The position numbers and the translations under genes were made by a program. Of a DNA stretch of 64,000 bases, positions 59,605-64,000 are shown one piece after another. The notes beneath the pieces are model-generated. The model saw only the letters and a list, made by a program, of their open reading frames with translations. It did no database searches and was not told the origin of the DNA. The stretch comes from Strongylocentrotus droebachiensis (lineage: Eukaryota; Echinodermata; Echinoidea; Camarodonta; Strongylocentrotidae), in assembly GCA_035222895.1 (NCBI GenBank), contig JAVYIG010007457.1:26001-90000 (forward strand), read 5' to 3'. Within the stretch, counting starts at the first letter, position 1, and each line of letters opens with the position of its first letter.

Positions 59605-59653
<49 letters not shown>

Positions 59654-60330
59654 TTCTCTCCAATTCTCCACACTCAGTCATGTGTGTTCAAACGGCAAGA
59701 AAATAAATTGTGTTACGTCACTCTGCATATAAGAGCTGAGATTATGTCCCTTCTTTAAGTTATAGGAAATAATTATGATTCATGTCGGAACAGTTTCAAA
59801 GAAATTGATAAAATCTCCTTACTGTTGAGTTATGTAGTCATGACGTGTGTTTGGACCCGGAAATGATTCAATTAATGTTGAGTATGAGTACCAACATAAT
59901 CCATATTATGACCGACTACAATATAGGGGAATATTTAACTCTTGGATACTGTCAAGGATAATTACGGCTAACAAGTAATCGAAATATCTGAAACCTGCCT
60001 TGCCTAAATTTTAGTTATGAGAAAAAGAATCAGATAGAATCTGTTTTACTTTCTGAGAATTGAAAATATATAAAAACTTTAAAAGTTGTTATAATTATTA
60101 TCATTACGTTGTTTATGTTTTTTGTTTTATATTTTATGTTGCATTATTTTGTATGTAGCAAGTCTTCCTTATGATGCAGACCATCTGTGAAACTGAATGA
60201 GACTACCTTAAAAATATATTTAAAAAAAAACAAAATAAATAAATATATGAATATAGAAGTAAAGCGTTCAAGCATTGGGTAGAGCCGATATAATATACCC
60301 CCCCCCCAACAACAATGGGTAAAACATGTG
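58854..60330. other. NFU1 upstream region
   Basis: No TATA box is evident near the start. A long (CT)n tract lies at about 59585-59650. The rest is AT-rich with no recognised gene. Confidence 0.5.
59585..59650. repeat. (CT)n microsatellite
   Basis: An almost pure CT run, about 0.75 kb upstream of the NFU1 start. Confidence 0.9.
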
Positions 60331-60412
60331 ATGTTCCTATATCCCATAGGCGTAGTCAGGGAGCTCAAGGGGCACCCCGTTTATCTAATGAAATCTGTCA
60401 GTTAAAGAGAAG

Positions 60413-60455
60413 ATGAAGAAGAAGAAGAAGAAGAAGAAGAAGAAGAAGAAGAAGC
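60413..60455. repeat. (GAA)n tract of unit 1
   Basis: About twelve GAA units. Confidence 0.95.
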
Positions 60456-61070
60456 GAGCATGGAAGGAGACTGTTTTTCTTTTTCAATAACATAAATTTC
60501 AGGTTTTGAAAGGAAGCCTGCTCTTCATGACACAGGAAAGTCCTACTTACCCTTTCTATTCTCTTTGGAAGTGGTTTTTGTAAGCGGAGTGATATTATTA
60601 AAAAAAAAATGAAAATCGATTTGTGTAAATTCCATGATTTAAAGGTAGAGCTATCACTTTCTGTCATTAATATACCTCACAGTGCTTGCTACATCTAAAA
60701 CAAGATGAATATAATCAAACATTACATGAAAAACGATGACTTGCTCAATATTAAAGTCTGTAACATTGAGTCAAAATATCTAATTTATGAATATTTATAA
60801 ATATACATTTGATAAATCAATCTCTCAAATTCTGACTCCATCTTTGTTAAAAAAATTCCTCGCTTTTTTTTAAAATAAATATTGACAATATAAACGTAAC
60901 TTATTATCGATCCGATTTATTCAAAACTTTCGCCATTCTGTTCATCTTTTTTTTCTGCCCTCATACAAATGTCCTTATCACAAGGCCTAAATTACCCTTA
61001 CAAACTGAGCTTACTGCATAGAGTATTTGACCAATTAATCAGCCACAAAGTCACATTTGAGCATGTCAAA

Positions 61071-61142
61071 TCCCATATGGTCTAGTGGTTAGGATCCGGC
61101 GCTCTCACCGCCGTGGCCCGGGTTCGATTCCCGGTGTGGGAA
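61071..61142 (+). tRNA. tRNA-Glu (anticodon CTC), copy 1
   Basis: 72 nt. Acceptor arms TCCCATA and TGTGGGA pair, with discriminator A at 61142. The D arm is GGTCTAGTGGTTAGGAT, a normal A box. The anticodon stem CGGCG/CGCCG holds loop CTCTCAC, anticodon CTC. The T arm is CCGGGTTCGATTCCCGG (B box). A T6 run at 61152-61157 should terminate RNA polymerase III. CCA is not encoded, as usual in animals. All stems pair, so it looks functional. Confidence 0.96.
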
Positions 61143-61151
61143 ATTCTCACC

Positions 61152-61157
61152 TTTTTT
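61152..61157 (+). terminator. RNA polymerase III terminator of tRNA-Glu copy 1
   Basis: Six T residues, 9 nt after the tRNA end. Confidence 0.85.
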
Positions 61158-61599
61158 CTGTTTTGAATGATATTGTTGAGTCTTGGCGATAGAAATTGTC
61201 TCTTTTAAAAGCCGAAAAAAGACTCGAAGATGATGGGAAATAGCATTTTTTTTGTCCTGACGACCAGATTTTCATAATGATGTGTCCCGACCTCTCTCAA
61301 AAAATATCTATGATATATCCGAACGAAGGGAGAAAGAGTTTGTTCTATGAACAAAGTGACGTGCCTTTCAAAATAAATAAGGAAGAGGGTGTGTGTGAGG
61401 TCGGATGAAGGGAGGGAGGGAGGGGGACTAGGGGCTACAGCTGATGAAGCTCCTGATAGCTTCGAAGATACCACTGTTATTTTAGCCAGGGGCAACCGTT
61501 TCCTTAAAATCGCGCTTAAATCTTGTCTTTTTCTGTCAGTCTGCAAATTGATAGGATTGAACATCACAATAAAAAAATGTCAATCCTGAATCACCGAGA

Positions 61600-62460
61600 A
61601 TGACTTTTCTTTTCAGAATGACTTTTCATTCAAAATATATATAGGATGACAAACCCACGCTAACAACAAAATGCATACAGTGAATGTAAATACTCAATTA
61701 TATAATATTGTAATTTGAGAAAACTAATCATTTCTTCATTTGATTCTTCACATACGTATACTTTAGGTTATTCCTTGTGCGATGACGTCAGTAGTGTACT
61801 CGGTCAGTTCTGGATGCGCCACTGGCTAATGTGATTTTTTTATTTAATTACAGCACAATGCATAGATGTTGGAAACTAAAAAAAGCCGATCGAAATCAAT
61901 ATTTCTATTCCAAAACTTTAAAGGTTAGAATTAACGTAGGAATAATAAGATCAAAGAGTGATTCAAAAACATTTAATTTATCGTTACAAATTAACGGGAA
62001 TAATTTTGTTCAGTTAATCAAGTTTGTTTTCCTCATTATATTTTGACCATGTCTTAATTTCAATTAATTCTTTATGCCTCTTTTTGGGGTCCCTTTCAAT
62101 CTTAACCTAGAAATTGTAACCATGGTAATTCCAATTCAGTTCTTTCATTGAATTTCATTTATCCCCTTTTTCAATAGGTTCAAATTCGTGTTGTCTTGGT
62201 CTTCATATCGGCCATATAACTCCTTGGTCTTATCTTACCGAATTACTTTTTATTGTTTCGTTTCCAAGACATAATCTATATTATCGCGCAATTGTATTTG
62301 CATATATAATAATGAGAAGACACATGAATTCTTAGGATAAGGCTGTTAAACTTCCTTGGAGTACTTAACGATTCTCTTTCTGATTCATTGTGGTTTTGCT
62401 TTAATCGGTTATTGTCCGCAAAGACTTGTTTTATTCTATATAGGTAAGGACAATAAGTTT
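61600..62460. other. Spacer between tRNA units
   Basis: AT-rich sequence found once in the window; no gene recognised. Confidence 0.6.
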
Positions 62461-62524
62461 GTTCCTATATCCGCATAGGCGTAGTCGGGGAGCTCAAGGG
62501 AGCCTACTGAAATTTGTCAGTTAA

Positions 62525-62642
62525 AAGAGAAGAAGAAGAAGAAAAAGAAAAAAAAAGAAGAAGAAGGAAGGTAGGGAGGAGGATGGAGAGAAGATGAAAA
62601 AGAAGAAGAAGAAGAAGAAGAAGAAGAAGAAGAAGAAGAAGC
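62525..62642. repeat. (GAA)n tract of unit 2
   Basis: Two GAA-rich runs split by GGTAGGGAGGAGGATGG. Confidence 0.95.
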
Positions 62643-63245
62643 GAACATGGAAGGAGACTGTTTTTCTGTTTCTCAATAACATAAATTTCAGGTTTTGAAA
62701 GGAAGCCTGCTCTTCATGACACAGGAAAGTCCTACTTGCCTTTTGTTTTCTCTTTGGCAGTGTTATTTGTAAAAGGAGTGATATTTAAAAAAAAAACTTA
62801 AATTGATAATGAAAATCAATTTGTGTAAATTCCATGATTTAAAAGTAGAGCTATTACATTCTGTAATTAATATACTTCACAGTGCTTTGATTCATGTAAA
62901 ACAAAATGAATATAATCAAACTTTCCATGAAAAATGATGACTTGCTCAATCTTAAAGTCTGTAGCATTGATTCAATATATCTAAATAAATCTCTCAAAAT
63001 TCTGACTCCATCTTTGTTAAAATTTGTCCTCACTTAAAAAAAAAAAAATATCGACAATATAAACGTAACTTATTATCGATCAGATTTATTTAAAGCTTTC
63101 ACCATTCTGGTCGTCTTATTTTTCTGCCTTCATACAAATGACCTTATCACAAGGCCTAAACTGCCCTTACCGTGACAAACTGAGCTTACTGCAGAAAGTA
63201 TTAGACCGATCAATGAGCCACAAAGTCACGTCTGAGCGTGTCAAA

Positions 63246-63317
63246 TCCCATATGGTCTAGTGGTTAGGATCCGGCGCTCTCACCGCCGTGGCCCGGGTTC
63301 GATTCCCGGTGTGGGAA
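63246..63317 (+). tRNA. tRNA-Glu (anticodon CTC), copy 2
   Basis: Identical over its 72 nt to copy 1 as far as I can read, while the flanks have diverged. Same A and B boxes and anticodon CTC; a T5 run at 63327-63331 can terminate transcription. Confidence 0.96.
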
Positions 63318-63326
63318 ATTCTCACC

Positions 63327-63331
63327 TTTTT
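63327..63331 (+). terminator. RNA polymerase III terminator of tRNA-Glu copy 2
   Basis: Five T residues, 9 nt after the tRNA end. Confidence 0.8.
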
Positions 63332-63916
63332 CTGTTTTTAATGATATTGTTGAGTCTTGGCGATAGAAATTGTCTCTTTTAAAAGCCGAAAAGGACTCGA
63401 AGATAATGGGCAATAAGAATCTTTCTCCTTACGACCAGATGTTCGTAATGATGTGTCCCGACCTCTCTAAACAAATATCTATGATATCCGAACAAAGGGA
63501 GAAAAGTGTTTGTCTTATGAACAAAGTGACGTGCCTTTCAAAATATACGAGGCAGAGGGTGTGTGTGTGAGGGAGGGGGGGGGGGGGGCTAGGAGCTGCA
63601 GCTTCTGATAGCTTCGAGGATGCCACCGTTATTTTAGCCAGGGCAACCATATCCTTAAAATCGCGCTTAAATCTTGTCTTTTTTTCTCAGTCTGCAAATT
63701 GATAGGATTGAACATCACAATAAAAAATGTCAATCCCGAATCACAAAGACTTTTTTTTGTCCTATATAGGTACTAGTATGGACAATCAGTTTAGTTAAGA
63801 CAACTGTAGGTTCAACATCCCCTTGTTCATCTACTAAAATGTGTCAGTTAAAATCCTAACTATGTATACGTGAGTTGTGTGTGTCATTCCTGAGGAGGGA
63901 CAGGATGTGGAATATG

Positions 63917-63952
63917 GACAGAAGAAGAAGAAAAGAAGAAGAAGAAGAAGAA

Positions 63953-63983
<31 letters not shown>

Positions 63984-64000
63984 CAGAAGAAGAAGAAGAA
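63917..64000. repeat. (GAA)n tract at window end
   Basis: A GAA-rich run reaching the last base. Its preceding TCAGTTAAAA context suggests a third tRNA unit continuing beyond the window. Confidence 0.9.

Larger units (their letters stand above)
60335..61600 (+). repeat. Tandem duplication unit 1 containing tRNA-Glu
   Basis: CATAGGCGTAGTC, GGGAGCTCAAGGGG, a (GAA)n tract, GGAAGGAGACTGTTTTTCT, TTTCAGGTTTTGAAAGGAAG, the tRNA-Glu gene and TTGATAGGATTGAACATCAC occur in this order here and in unit 2. The tRNA-to-tRNA distance is 2,175 bp. Confidence 0.92.
62462..63750 (+). repeat. Tandem duplication unit 2 containing tRNA-Glu
   Basis: The same ordered landmarks as unit 1 with scattered substitutions and indels, including a longer (GAA)n tract. 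A third start, with GTGTCAGTTAAAA and another (GAA)n, follows at about 63760. Confidence 0.92.

Overview
The window is animal nuclear DNA. Small exons with GT/AG borders are scattered through long AT-rich introns full of SINEs, LINE fragments and short inverted-repeat DNA transposons. The gene content and repeat style (tRNA-derived SINEs ending in ATT repeats, TTAA-flanked foldback elements, TACATGTA-rich introns, tandem tRNA genes) best fit a marine invertebrate deuterostome. A sea urchin or another echinoderm is my best guess, but no species marker is visible.

Positions 36-46197 (+ strand) hold the last 26 coding exons of a PTPN13-type (PTP-BAS/PTP-BL) non-receptor protein tyrosine phosphatase. 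All exon joins keep one reading frame of 2,341 residues plus stop. The part in the window encodes a disordered acidic segment, five PDZ domains separated by long Ser/Pro/acidic linkers, and a complete C-terminal tyrosine phosphatase domain with WPD loop and [10 protein letters not shown] signature. The N-terminal KIND and FERM regions known for this family must lie upstream.

Positions 51735-58853 (- strand) hold a complete NFU1 gene: seven coding exons, 277 residues, a mitochondrial iron-sulfur cluster scaffold with an apparent targeting peptide, an Nfu N-terminal domain and a CxxC NifU-like domain. It is tail-to-tail with PTPN13; about 5.5 kb (46198-51734) separates the two stop codons. Beyond the NFU1 start, 60.3-64.0 kb carries a tandem duplication in which each copy holds a (GAA)n tract and a tRNA-Glu(CTC) gene.

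The most instructive non-genic structures are these. (1) A degraded LINE in the first intron is flanked by a 19-bp target duplication that copies the splice donor, and it contains five nested insertions including a Helitron with correct ends. (2) A 573-nt stretch lacks any AG dinucleotide in front of a frame-neutral 162-nt exon. (3) A near-perfect 128-bp-arm palindrome starts 5 nt after a splice donor. (4) A repeat ends 24 nt before the catalytic phosphatase exon. (5) NFU1 appears to contain a GC-AG intron. (6) An acidic-tryptophan motif recurs in the PTPN13 linkers. I found no CRISPR, operon, virus or toxin locus, and no convincing additional protein-coding gene.
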